This document shows, one piece after another, positions 8,862 to 16,382 of a DNA stretch of 58,288 bases. How positions within the stretch are numbered: position 1 is the stretch's first letter; every line of letters begins with the position of its first letter. This DNA is from Streptomyces sp. GKU 895. GTDB lineage: Bacteria; Actinomycetota; Actinomycetes; Streptomycetales; Streptomycetaceae. The translations under genes were made by a program, and so were the position numbers. The DNA lies in NCBI GenBank assembly GCA_002027195.1, contig MWJO01000045.1, positions 1-58,288 of the forward strand, given 5' to 3'. Below the pieces are notes generated by a model that had not been told where the DNA came from, searched no databases, and worked only from the letters and a program-made list of their open reading frames with translations.

Positions 8862-9606
8862 TCAGGCGACAAGCTCCCCGAAGGCGTTCTCCTCGTCACG
8901 GCCGTGGCTGAGGACCTCGTCCTCACGCAGCCGGCGGAGCGACCGCCAGATGCTCGACTTGACCGTGCCGACACTGATGTCGAGGATCTCCGCGATCTCC
9001 GGGTCGGTGCGGCCCTCGTAGTAACGAAGGACCAGCATCGTCCGCTGGAGTTCGGGCAGCCGGGCCAGCGCCTGCCACAGGACCGCGCGCAGTTCGGTGC
9101 CGCGCATCGCGTCCGTGTCGCCGGGCGTCTCCGGCAGTTCCTCGGTCGGGTACTCGTTCAGCTTGCGGCGGCGCCACGCGCTGATGTGCAGGTTCGTCAT
9201 GGTGCGGCGGAGGTAGCCCCCGACCGCGGCCTTGTCACTGATCCGGTCCCAGGCCTTGTACGTCGAGAACAGCGCGCTCTGCAGCAGGTCCTCGGCCTCG
9301 AAGCGGTCCCCGGTCAGGTGGTAGGCGGTTGCGTACAGGGAGGCGCGGCGCTCCTGGACGTAGGCGGTGAACTCCGCCTCCGACAGCGAGCGACCGCTCC
9401 CCCGAGCCCTCCCCGTACGCTGCTCCCCCGTGCGTTTCCCCCGTGAAACCGTCAACCACCGTCATGTACGCGGTGTGCTGACGCCCGGTGCCGCGAGCGC
9501 ACCCCCGCCCGCTCACGGCACCGGACTTCTCGGAACCCCGGCCCCCGTTCACGTCGTGCAGGCGCGTGATCACTGCGCTGGTGCTGTTGCTGTGCAGCGT
9601 GTTCAT
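8862..9606 (-). CDS. sigQ: RNA polymerase sigma factor SigQ (SigE-family ECF), frameshifted near its N-terminus
   Basis: An ECF sigma factor: region 2 (ASLYATAYHLTGDRFEAEDLLQ, SALFSTYKAWDRI, GGYLRRTMTNLHISAWRRRK) and region 4 (LPELQRTMLVLRYYEG, DPEIAEILDISVGTVKS with its helix-turn-helix). It is divergent from afsQ1, the arrangement of sigQ-afsQ1-afsQ2 in S. coelicolor, where AfsQ1 controls sigQ. The intact-looking frame opens only at a weak TTG (9455). A better N-terminus lies in another frame from the ATG at 9606 through MTVVDGF and GEGSGERSL, which I recall as conserved in this family. The two frames join if one extra base near 9381-9393 is removed, giving 247 residues. I therefore give 9606 as start and mark a single-base frameshift; the core could still be made from 9455. 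Confidence 0.8.
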
Positions 9607-9726
9607 CTCGCGCCCCCCGTCGTGGACTTCCGGTGTTCGGCTTGCTCAGGCGGTGGAGTTCGTTGCCGCTTCCTTGCCTGTGCCGAAAAGCTTGCCCTCG
9701 CACCTTCATGGCCGTGTCCGCCGACT

Positions 9727-9742
9727 GTCACAGACCTGTCAC
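9727..9742. promoter_or_regulatory. AfsQ1-type box GTCAC-N6-GTCAC
   Basis: Two direct GTCAC copies (9727-9731 and 9738-9742) separated by exactly six bases, i.e. 11-bp periodicity as for OmpR/PhoB-type regulators. This matches the GTnAC-n6-GTnAC consensus reported for AfsQ1. It lies in the sigQ-afsQ1 intergenic region and could control both directions. Confidence 0.8.
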
Positions 9743-9850
9743 AGGGCCTTGTCCCAGGAATCGCACAGGCCGATCACCGAGAGCAGCGGTATGTGCACGT
9801 ACCCGTACAGGTGTCGAAACCCCACCCCACCATGGGCCAGAATGAGCCCC

Positions 9851-10528
9851 GTGCCTTCCCTGTTGCTGATCGAGGACGACGACGCCATCCGTACGGCCCT
9901 GGAGCTGTCTCTGACGCGCCAGGGTCACCGGGTTGCCACCGCTGCCACCGGCGAGGACGGCCTGAAGCTGCTGCGTGAGCAGCGGCCGGACCTGATCGTG
10001 CTGGATGTCATGCTGCCCGGCATCGACGGGTTCGAGGTGTGCCGGCGCATCCGGCGCACGGACCAGTTGCCGATCATTCTGCTGACCGCGCGCAGTGACG
10101 ACATCGATGTGGTGGTCGGCCTGGAGTCCGGTGCCGACGACTACGTCGTCAAACCCGTGCAGGGGCGCGTCCTCGACGCCCGTATCCGTGCCGTGCTGCG
10201 GCGCGGCGAGCGGGAGGCGAACGACGCGGCGACCTTCGGCAGTCTGGTCATCGACCGGGCCGCCATGACCGTCACGAAGAACGGCGAGGACCTGCAGCTG
10301 ACGCCCACCGAACTGCGGCTGCTCCTCGAGCTGAGCCGGCGGCCCGGGCAGGCGCTGTCCCGGCAGCAACTCCTGCGCCTGGTCTGGGAGCACGACTACC
10401 TCGGCGACTCGCGGCTCGTCGACGCCTGTGTGCAGCGGCTGCGCGCCAAGGTCGAGGACGTGCCGTCCTCCCCGACGCTGATCCGCACGGTCCGTGGTGT
10501 CGGCTACCGGCTGGACACGCCTCAGTGA
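9851..10528 (+). CDS. afsQ1: Two-component response regulator AfsQ1
   Basis: An OmpR/PhoB-family response regulator of 225 residues, the length of S. coelicolor AfsQ1. The receiver domain (residues 1-115) has the acidic cluster LIEDDD, the phosphoacceptor Asp52 in LIVLDVMLPG, the conserved Thr in ILLTARSDD and Lys in DDYVVKPV. The C-terminal winged helix (about 125-225) contains LQLTPTELRLLLEL and TVRGVGYRL. With AfsQ2 it senses glutamate-rich or nitrogen-related conditions and affects antibiotic production and development, as known for S. coelicolor. I chose the GTG at 9851; an in-frame ATG at 9842 would add three residues. The stop overlaps the afsQ2 GTG by four bases. Autoregulation via the upstream box is plausible. 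Confidence 0.96.
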   Translation: MPSLLLIEDDDAIRTALELSLTRQGHRVATAATGEDGLKLLREQRPDLIVLDVMLPGIDGFEVCRRIRRTDQLPIILLTARSDDIDVVVGLESGADDYVVKPVQGRVLDARIRAVLRRGEREANDAATFGSLVIDRAAMTVTKNGEDLQLTPTELRLLLELSRRPGQALSRQQLLRLVWEHDYLGDSRLVDACVQRLRAKVEDVPSSPTLIRTVRGVGYRLDTPQ

Positions 10529-12075
10529 CCCAAGCGCAAGGGGGGGTCCGCGGCTGGGCCGCGGCTCGCAAGGGACATCTGTCGCGGCTGCGTTTCACCA
10601 GTCTGCGGCTGCGGCTCGTCGTCGTCTTCGGCCTGGTCGCGCTCACGGCTGCCGTGTCCGTGTCGGGCATCGCGTACTGGCTCAACCGCGAGGCGGTGCT
10701 CACCCGCACCCAGGACGCGGTACTGCGGGACTTCCAGCAGGAGATGCAGAACCGCGCGGGTCTGCTGCGCGCCCGTCCCGAGCAGTACGAACTCCAGCGC
10801 ACCGCCCGGGAGATGGCGACCAGCAGCCAGCGCTTCAGCGTGCTGCTCGTCGCCCAGGACTCCCACGGCACGGACATCTCCGCCAACTCCGGTGCCCTGA
10901 ACGGTTTCTCGCTGCAGGACGTGCCCAAGTCGCTGCGCACGGCGGTGAACGAGCAGCAGAAGGTCGACTCCCACAACAAGTACGCGTACCACCTGTACTG
11001 GCAGCGCGTGGTCGAGGACGGCACCCCGTATCTGGTGGCCGGTACGAAGGTCATCAACGGCGGCACCACCGGGTACATGCTGAAGTCCCTGGAGCCGGAG
11101 GCGAAGGACCTCAACTCCCTTGCCTGGTCGCTGGGGATCGCGACCGGTCTGGCCCTCATCGGCTCGGCGCTGCTCGCGCAGGCCGCCGCCTCGACCGTGC
11201 TCAAGCCGATGCAGCGGCTCGGGGTCGCCGCGCGCCGGCTGGGCGAGGGCAAGCTGGACACCCGGCTCAGGGTCTCCGGGACCGATGAACTCGCCGATCT
11301 GTCACGGACGTTCAACGACGCGGCCGAGGCGCTGCAGAAGCGGGTCGACGACATGGCGGCGCGGGACGAGGCGTCCCGCCGGTTCGTGGCGGACATGAGC
11401 CATGAGCTGCGCACCCCGCTCACCGCGATCACCGCGGTGACGGAGATCCTGGAGGAGGAGCTGGAGGCGGAGTCGGGTTCGATGGACCCGATGATCGAGC
11501 CGGCGGTGCGGCTGGTGGTCAGCGAGACGCGCCGCCTCAACGACCTCGTCGAGAACCTCATGGAGGTCACCCGCTTCGACGCGGGCACGGCCCGCCTGGT
11601 CCTGGACGACGTCGACGTCGCCGACCAGATCACCGCCTGCATCGACGCGCGGGCCTGGCTGGACGCCGTCGACCTGGACGCCGAGCGCGGCATCCACGCC
11701 CGCCTCGACCCGCGCCGCCTGGACGTCATCCTGGCGAACCTGATCGGCAACGCCCTCAAGCACGGCGGCTCGCCGGTGAAGGTCTCGGTGCGGATGGCGG
11801 ACCACGAGGTCGTCATCGAGGTGCGCGACCACGGGCCCGGCATCCCCGAGGACGTGCTGCCGCACGTCTTCGACCGCTTCTACAAGGCGAGCGCCTCCCG
11901 CCCCCGCTCCGAGGGCAGCGGACTCGGCCTCTCCATCGCCCTGGAGAACGCCCACATCCACGGCGGCGAGATCACCGCCGCCAACTCCCCCGAGGGCGGC
12001 GCGGTGTTCACGCTCCGGCTGCCCAGGGACGCGTCGGAACTGGCGCAGGAGGGCGAGGAGAAGAAGAGCTCATGA
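10525..12075 (+). CDS. afsQ2: Two-component sensor histidine kinase AfsQ2
   Basis: 516 residues, membrane sensor kinase that phosphorylates AfsQ1. N-terminal membrane segment at about residues 32-52, an extracytoplasmic sensor region to about residue 195, a second membrane segment (WSLGIATGLALIGSALLAQ), a HAMP linker (VLKPMQRLGVAARRLGEGKLD), the phosphoacceptor His293 in DMSHELRTPLTAIT, and an HATPase domain with the N box (VILANLIGNALKHGG), G1 box (VRDHGPGIPED), F box (FDRFYKA) and G2 box (GSGLGLSIA). GTG start overlaps the afsQ1 stop, and its TGA overlaps the next gene's ATG, so afsQ1, afsQ2 and the lipoprotein gene are translationally coupled. Confidence 0.96.
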   Translation: MTQAQGGVRGWAAARKGHLSRLRFTSLRLRLVVVFGLVALTAAVSVSGIAYWLNREAVLTRTQDAVLRDFQQEMQNRAGLLRARPEQYELQRTAREMATSSQRFSVLLVAQDSHGTDISANSGALNGFSLQDVPKSLRTAVNEQQKVDSHNKYAYHLYWQRVVEDGTPYLVAGTKVINGGTTGYMLKSLEPEAKDLNSLAWSLGIATGLALIGSALLAQAAASTVLKPMQRLGVAARRLGEGKLDTRLRVSGTDELADLSRTFNDAAEALQKRVDDMAARDEASRRFVADMSHELRTPLTAITAVTEILEEELEAESGSMDPMIEPAVRLVVSETRRLNDLVENLMEVTRFDAGTARLVLDDVDVADQITACIDARAWLDAVDLDAERGIHARLDPRRLDVILANLIGNALKHGGSPVKVSVRMADHEVVIEVRDHGPGIPEDVLPHVFDRFYKASASRPRSEGSGLGLSIALENAHIHGGEITAANSPEGGAVFTLRLPRDASELAQEGEEKKSS

Positions 12076-12722
12076 CGGTACGAGACCTCCTGGGCGGGCG
12101 CGACCGCGTGAGCGTACGGCGCCTCCTCGCGCTGCCGGTGGCGCTGCCGGTGCTGGCCGCGGTGCTCACCGGGTGCGGCATCCGGGCCACCGAGGTGCCG
12201 ACCGACTTCGGTCCCGCGCCCTCCCGGGTGGCCTGCTCCGCCTCCTCGCCGGACATCTCGACGCAGTCCTCGCGCGGGCTGCCGGTGCAGGTGTTCCTGC
12301 TGTGCGGTGCGTCGCTGGTGGCCGTCGACCGGACGGTGAGCGTCGAGGACGGTACGACGGACTCGCGGCGCCGGGTCCAGGTCGCGCAGGAGCTGCTCAA
12401 CCAGCTCGCGGCGGCGCCGTCGTCCGGTGAGCAGGAGGCCGGGTACACCACCACGGTCCACGACGGCATCACGGTGAGCGGGCCGCGCCCCGAGGACCCC
12501 GACGACACCCTGAGGCTCAGCTTCCCGCCGGACGCCCTCACCGACTCCGCGCTCGCCCAGATCGTCTGCACGTTCTCCGACTCGGCGGCGGCCGAGGGCG
12601 ACGGCTCCGTCATCCTCGGCGGCCCGGACAAGGCCCCCCTGCGCAGCTACGAGTGCACGGACGACGTCCGAGCCGCCCCGAACACCGACAAGCCCCCGTC
12701 CTCTGAGGTCACGGACGGCTGA
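12072..12722 (+). CDS. AfsQ-operon lipoprotein with GerMN-like domain
   Basis: 216 residues. After a twin-arginine-free basic start, a hydrophobic signal (LLALPVALPVLAAVL) ends in the lipobox LTGC, placing the protein on the outer membrane face. The mature domain (VQVFLLCGASLVAVDRTV, RRRVQVAQELLNQLAA, TLRLSFPPDALTDSALAQIV) has the pattern of the GerMN (sporulation/germination) fold also seen in LpqB. Equivalent to SCO4905 by position behind afsQ2. The ATG overlaps the afsQ2 stop (ATGA). LpqB modulates the sensor MtrB, so an accessory role in AfsQ2 sensing is a reasonable guess, but only a guess. Confidence 0.8.
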   Translation: MTVRDLLGGRDRVSVRRLLALPVALPVLAAVLTGCGIRATEVPTDFGPAPSRVACSASSPDISTQSSRGLPVQVFLLCGASLVAVDRTVSVEDGTTDSRRRVQVAQELLNQLAAAPSSGEQEAGYTTTVHDGITVSGPRPEDPDDTLRLSFPPDALTDSALAQIVCTFSDSAAAEGDGSVILGGPDKAPLRSYECTDDVRAAPNTDKPPSSEVTDG

Positions 12723-12825
12723 CGGGCCGGGGCGGGCAGTCTGCGTACCCCTGTGGCGCACGCCTCACGCAGGCGCATCGGGGTATTCCGGAACCGATCG
12801 CGCCGGGCCCGGCGTCTTGGGGGGC

Positions 12826-13377
12826 GTGCAGCGTCAAGGCTTCATCGGCGGCAACGCCGCGATCCGTGTCCGTGCGGCGGGGGGTGTCCTCCTCGTCGCA
12901 CACCTCGCGTTCGTCGCCTGGTTCACGCTGCGTCCCCTGGATGTGCCCTGGGTGATGCCGCCCAATCTGACGCCGTTCGCCGGCATACGGGCCGACCTGG
13001 CCCTGGGATGGCCCGAGGCGGCCCGGCGGATCGCCGAGGGCCTGGCCCTGCTGGCCCCGCTCGGCGTCCTGCTCCCGACCGTCCACGGCAGGCTCGGGGC
13101 GTCCCCACTGGGGTCCCTGATCCGTACGGCGGCCGCCGGTGCCCTGGTCTCGCTGGGCATCCTGCTCCTCCAGACCGGCGTGCCCGGCCGGGTCCCCGAT
13201 GTCGACTCGCTGCTCCTCAACACGGCCGGCGTGATGCTCGCCCATGCCGCGGTGGTCCCGGCGGGCCGCTCCTGGCTGCGCCGCCGCTCCGAGCGTCATG
13301 CGCGCACCGCCGTCCTCCAGGAGGAAGCGGCTCAGGGTCGAACCCCGACGTTTCCCAGGGTCGGGATCGCACCGTAG
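12826..13377 (+). CDS. VanZ-like membrane protein
   Basis: About 183 residues with four or five hydrophobic segments and the VanZ hallmarks WFTLRPLDVPW, NLTPFAGI, LLAPLGVLLP and QTGVPGRVPDVDSLLLNTAG. VanZ-family proteins are polytopic membrane proteins of uncertain biochemical role; the founding member gives low-level teicoplanin resistance. GTG 12826 is taken as start; a TTG at 12817 would add three residues. It follows the AfsQ lipoprotein gene after about 100 bp, so it may have its own promoter. Confidence 0.85.
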   Translation: MQRQGFIGGNAAIRVRAAGGVLLVAHLAFVAWFTLRPLDVPWVMPPNLTPFAGIRADLALGWPEAARRIAEGLALLAPLGVLLPTVHGRLGASPLGSLIRTAAAGALVSLGILLLQTGVPGRVPDVDSLLLNTAGVMLAHAAVVPAGRSWLRRRSERHARTAVLQEEAAQGRTPTFPRVGIAP

Positions 13378-13478
13378 AGCGACGCTTTGCCCCCTTCGTC
13401 TCCGTAGCGTTGTCGGTAGATGAGGCGACCGGACAAGCCGGTGAAGAAGCCTCCGCGACGCTCACGAAGGAGCAGATG

Positions 13479-13688
13479 ATGAACCGCCTTGCCCGCCCCA
13501 CCCACGGCCGGATGATCGGCGGAGTGTGCGCCGCGCTGGCTCGGCGCTTCGGCACCTCCGCGACCACGATGCGGGTGATCTTCCTGCTCTCGTGCCTCCT
13601 GCCCGGCCCGCAGTTCCTGCTCTACATCGCCCTGTGGATCCTGTTCCCGTCCGAGGGCAAGGCCGACCGGACGCAGGCCGCCTGGTAA
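13479..13688 (+). CDS. PspC domain protein
   Basis: 69 residues, nearly all one PspC domain: RPTHGRMIGGVCAALARRFG, then two membrane helices (MRVIFLLSCLLPGPQFLLYIALWILFP in outline) and a short basic tail. PspC proteins are stress-associated inner-membrane proteins; this is the short stand-alone actinobacterial form. Start chosen at the second of two tandem ATGs because AAGGAG (13467-13472) is six bases before it; the first ATG (13476) is only three bases away. Followed at once by a hairpin terminator. Confidence 0.88.
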   Translation: MNRLARPTHGRMIGGVCAALARRFGTSATTMRVIFLLSCLLPGPQFLLYIALWILFPSEGKADRTQAAW

Positions 13689-13708
13689 CTCCCGCTCGCA
13701 GACACGCC

Positions 13709-13744
13709 GATGGGGCGCACCCGGATCAAGGGGTGCGCCCCATC
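13709..13744. terminator. Bidirectional hairpin terminator
   Basis: GATGGGGCGCACCC (13709-13722) pairs perfectly with GGGTGCGCCCCATC (13731-13744) across an eight-base loop, between the convergent PspC and small secreted-protein genes. Confidence 0.9.
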
Positions 13745-13765
13745 GGGGCGTTCGGGGGGCGTCGC

Positions 13766-14125
13766 TCAGCCCAGCGGGAGCCCGTTCACCGGCAGACCGT
13801 GCGTGGGCAGACCGGTCTGGCCGACCGGCAGGCCACCGAGGAGACCGGCGACCGGGGCGGTCGGGCCGTCGGCGAGCACCTTCTGGGCGGCAGGCTGCAC
13901 GGCGGCCAGGCCCGCGGCGACCGCCGGCTGCGCCTGCGACAGGGCCTCACCGGCACCGGGCAGCGCCTGGGAGAGGTTCTCCGCCGGGAGCGTCTTGGTG
14001 ACGGTGTCCAGCGCCTGGGAGGCGTCCGGAACGGCCGGGGCGGCGTTCGCGGCGCCCGCGCCGGCGGCGGCGAAGGCGGCACCGAGGGCGGCGACACCGA
14101 GGGTCTTGGCAGCAGACTGCTTCAT
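13766..14125 (-). CDS. Small secreted Ala/Pro/Leu-rich protein
   Basis: 119 residues. A signal peptide (MKQSAAKTLGVAALGAAFA... ending near AANAAPA) precedes a low-complexity mature region rich in Ala, Leu, Pro and Gly with repeats of GLPVGQTGLPTHGLPVNGLP. No cysteines and no enzymatic motif. It is the same style of protein as that at 7094-7504, and the two bracket the sigQ-afsQ cluster. Function unknown; a wall-associated or matrix role is only a guess. ATG at 14125 is the clear start; a longer upstream frame exists but has no signal-like beginning. Confidence 0.78.
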   Translation of the reverse strand: MKQSAAKTLGVAALGAAFAAAGAGAANAAPAVPDASQALDTVTKTLPAENLSQALPGAGEALSQAQPAVAAGLAAVQPAAQKVLADGPTAPVAGLLGGLPVGQTGLPTHGLPVNGLPLG

Positions 14126-14266
14126 GAAATTGCGTCCTCGACATGAGATGACGATGGGTGTGAGCGGTCCACGACCGTAAACATGCCAGGCCACCCGCCG
14201 CAAACATCGAAATGCGGACGGTTGGTGAATACCCGTCCGCATTTCGATCCGCAGTTTATCGCCCGA

Positions 14267-15430
14267 TCAGCCCTCGTCCCGCACAGAACCGCTGGTGGAA
14301 GCGGTCTGCTGGAACAGCCATTCGGACTTCAGCTCGGCATATCCGGGCTTGATGACGTCATTGATCATCGCCAGTCGTTCATCGAAAGGAATGAACGCTG
14401 ATTTCATCGCATTGACGGAGAACCACTGCAGGTCGTCGAGCGTGTAGCCGAATGCTCCGACCAGATGCTCGAATTCCCGGCTCATGCTCGTGCCGGACAT
14501 CAGCCGGTTGTCGGTGTTCACCGTGGCCCGGAAATGCAGCCGCCGCAGCAGCCCGATCGGGTGCTCGGCGTAGGAGGCGGCGGCGCCGGTCTGGAGGTTG
14601 GAGCTGGGGCACAGCTCCAGCGGGATGCGCTTGTCGCGGACGTACGAGGCGAGCCGGCCGAGCTTGACACTCCCGTCGTCCCGCACCTCGATGTCGTCGA
14701 TGATCCGCACCCCGTGCCCGAGCCGGTCGGCGCCGCACCACTGCAGCGCCTGCCAGATCGACGGCAGCCCGAAGGCCTCCCCGGCGTGGATGGTGAAGTG
14801 GTTGTTCTCCCGCTTGAGGTACTCGAAGGCGTCGAGGTGCCGGGTGGGCGGGAATCCGGCCTCGGCGCCCGCGATGTCGAAGCCGACGACGCCCAGGTCG
14901 CGGTAGCGGTTGGCGAGTTCGGCGATCTCCAGCGCGCGGGCGGCATGCCGCATGGCGGTGAGGAGGGCGCCCACGCGGATGCGGTACCCGTCCTCGCGGG
15001 CCCGCCGCTCGCCTTCCCGGAAGCCCTCGTTGACGGCCTCGACGACCTCTTCGAGGGTCAGCCCCTTCTCCAGGTGCTGTTCGGGCGCGTACCGCACCTC
15101 GGCGTAGACGACGCCGTCCGCGGCGAGGTCCTCGGCGCACTCGGCGGCCACCCGCACCAGCGCGTCCCGGGTCTGCATCACGCCGACGGTGTGCGAGAAG
15201 GTCTCCAAGTACCGTTCCAGCGAACCGGAGTCGGCGGCCTCGCGGAACCAGATGCCGAGCTTGTCGGCGTCGTGCTCGGGGAGTTGGGTGTACCCGGTCT
15301 CCCGGGCGAGCTCGACGACCGTGCCGGGACGCAGCCCGCCGTCGAGGTGATCGTGCAGCAGAACCTTGGGTGCCCGGCGGATCTGGTCCGAGCTCGGGGT
15401 CTTCCCCATCCGGTCAGTCTGGCTCGTCAT
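14267..15430 (-). CDS. add: Adenosine deaminase
   Basis: 387 residues. Deaminates adenosine and deoxyadenosine to the inosine forms in purine salvage. Zinc-site motifs are all present: KVLLHDHLDGG at the N-terminus (HxH), FTIHAGEAFG (His and the catalytic Glu of the HAGE motif), RLGHGVRI (SLGHG type) and SVNTDNRLMSGTS (the NTDDP-like Asp). Length is normal for the family. Divergent from the alpha/beta-hydrolase gene. The palindrome CTACGCGCGTAG sits just upstream and is shared with deoC, so nucleoside-responsive repression of both is likely. Equivalent by position relative to afsQ to SCO4901. Confidence 0.95.
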   Translation of the reverse strand: MTSQTDRMGKTPSSDQIRRAPKVLLHDHLDGGLRPGTVVELARETGYTQLPEHDADKLGIWFREAADSGSLERYLETFSHTVGVMQTRDALVRVAAECAEDLAADGVVYAEVRYAPEQHLEKGLTLEEVVEAVNEGFREGERRAREDGYRIRVGALLTAMRHAARALEIAELANRYRDLGVVGFDIAGAEAGFPPTRHLDAFEYLKRENNHFTIHAGEAFGLPSIWQALQWCGADRLGHGVRIIDDIEVRDDGSVKLGRLASYVRDKRIPLELCPSSNLQTGAAASYAEHPIGLLRRLHFRATVNTDNRLMSGTSMSREFEHLVGAFGYTLDDLQWFSVNAMKSAFIPFDERLAMINDVIKPGYAELKSEWLFQQTASTSGSVRDEG

Positions 15431-15446
15431 TTCCGCACTCTAACTC

Positions 15447-15458
15447 CTACGCGCGTAG
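15447..15458. promoter_or_regulatory. Palindromic operator CTACGCGCGTAG upstream of add
   Basis: Exact copy of the 12-bp palindrome found before deoC (3666-3677), here 16 bp upstream of the add ATG. Same length, same distance class, both next to nucleoside-catabolism genes. Confidence 0.6.
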
Positions 15459-15543
15459 ATCGCGCGGTGTACAAGACCGCCGATACGTAACGGTGACCGC
15501 CCCGACAGGTGGCGTACACCGTTGCTTCTGACACTGTTCTGTC

Positions 15544-16306
15544 ATGGCACAGCAATCGACGCCGGTTCGCACGGCCCGGCTGGGGCGGGCACCGGGTCCG
15601 GAACCGACGGCGGTGAGCGGCGTGGTGCTGCTCCTCCCCGGCGGCGAGGAGGTCTCCGAACGCAGGCCGTCACCCGTGATGGCGGGCGCCGCCGTCCGCG
15701 CCCTCGGCCGCCGGCTGGCCCGGGCGGGCCGCGAGGACGGGCTGGCCACACATGTCGTCCACTACCGCTATCGCGGCTGGAACGGCTCGGAGGCCCATCT
15801 CGCCCGCGACGCCGCATGGGCCGCGGACGAGGTCGTACGACGCTACGGCGACGTCTCCGTGTGCCTCGCCGGAGTCGGTATGGGCGGGCGGGCGGCACTC
15901 CGTCGCGGGCGGGCACGAGGCCGTCAACTCCGTGGTGGCGCTGGCGCCTTGGCTGCCAGAGGAGGACGTGGCCGCGTCGCCCGAACCGGTGAAGCAGCTC
16001 GCGGGGCGGCGGGTGCTGGTCGTGCACGGCACGCATGACGAACGGACCGACCCGGAGCTGTCGTTCCGCCTCGCGGCGCGGGCGAAGAAGGCGAACCGGG
16101 ATGTGTGCCGGTTCGAAGTGCACGCCGACGGGCACGGGTTGCGGCAGTACCGGGAGGAAGTGCTGGCGCTGGCCGAGGACTTCGTGATGGGGGCGCTGTT
16201 CGGGAGGCCGTTGTCGCGTCCGGTGGAGGATGCGCTGGCCGCTCCGCCGCCGTTGGGGTTGCGGATGCCGTTGGCTTCGGGGTTCGGGCGGAGTCTGCGG
16301 CGGTAG
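15544..16306 (+). CDS. Alpha/beta hydrolase (dienelactone-hydrolase-like), frameshifted
   Basis: An alpha/beta-hydrolase of about 253 residues once a one-base insertion is removed. The first frame starts at ATG 15544 (VSGVVLLLPGGEEVSE, ATHVVHYRYRGWNGSEAHLARDA, VCLAGVGMGGRAAL) and loses sense near 15895-15912; the second frame picks up GGHEAVNSVVALAPWLPEED, RVLVVHGTHDERTDPELS and HADGHGLRQY, which carry the Asp and His of the usual triad. The nucleophile position in GVGMGG is a methionine rather than serine, so catalysis is doubtful even in the corrected protein. Substrate unknown. Divergent from add, and convergent with a LysR gene. Confidence 0.7.
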
Positions 16307-16317
16307 GGCTCGGGGGT

Positions 16318-16382
16318 TCGCGTGTTGTGCGGGCTGCGGGTTCGTTGTGGTTGCGCGCGCAGTTCCCCGCGCCCCTTAGGGC
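16318..16382. repeat. Common Streptomyces intergenic repeat (…GCGCAGTTCCCCGCGCCCCTTA…)
   Basis: The stretch contains the word GCGCAGTTCCCCGCGCCCCT, which I recognise as one of the dispersed short intergenic sequences of Streptomyces chromosomes. It lies between the convergent hydrolase and LysR genes. Confidence 0.5.

Noticed and set aside
9842..9850. ATG at 9842 as the afsQ1 start
   Set aside because: It adds three residues; the GTG at 9851 gives the 225-residue length of the known AfsQ1.
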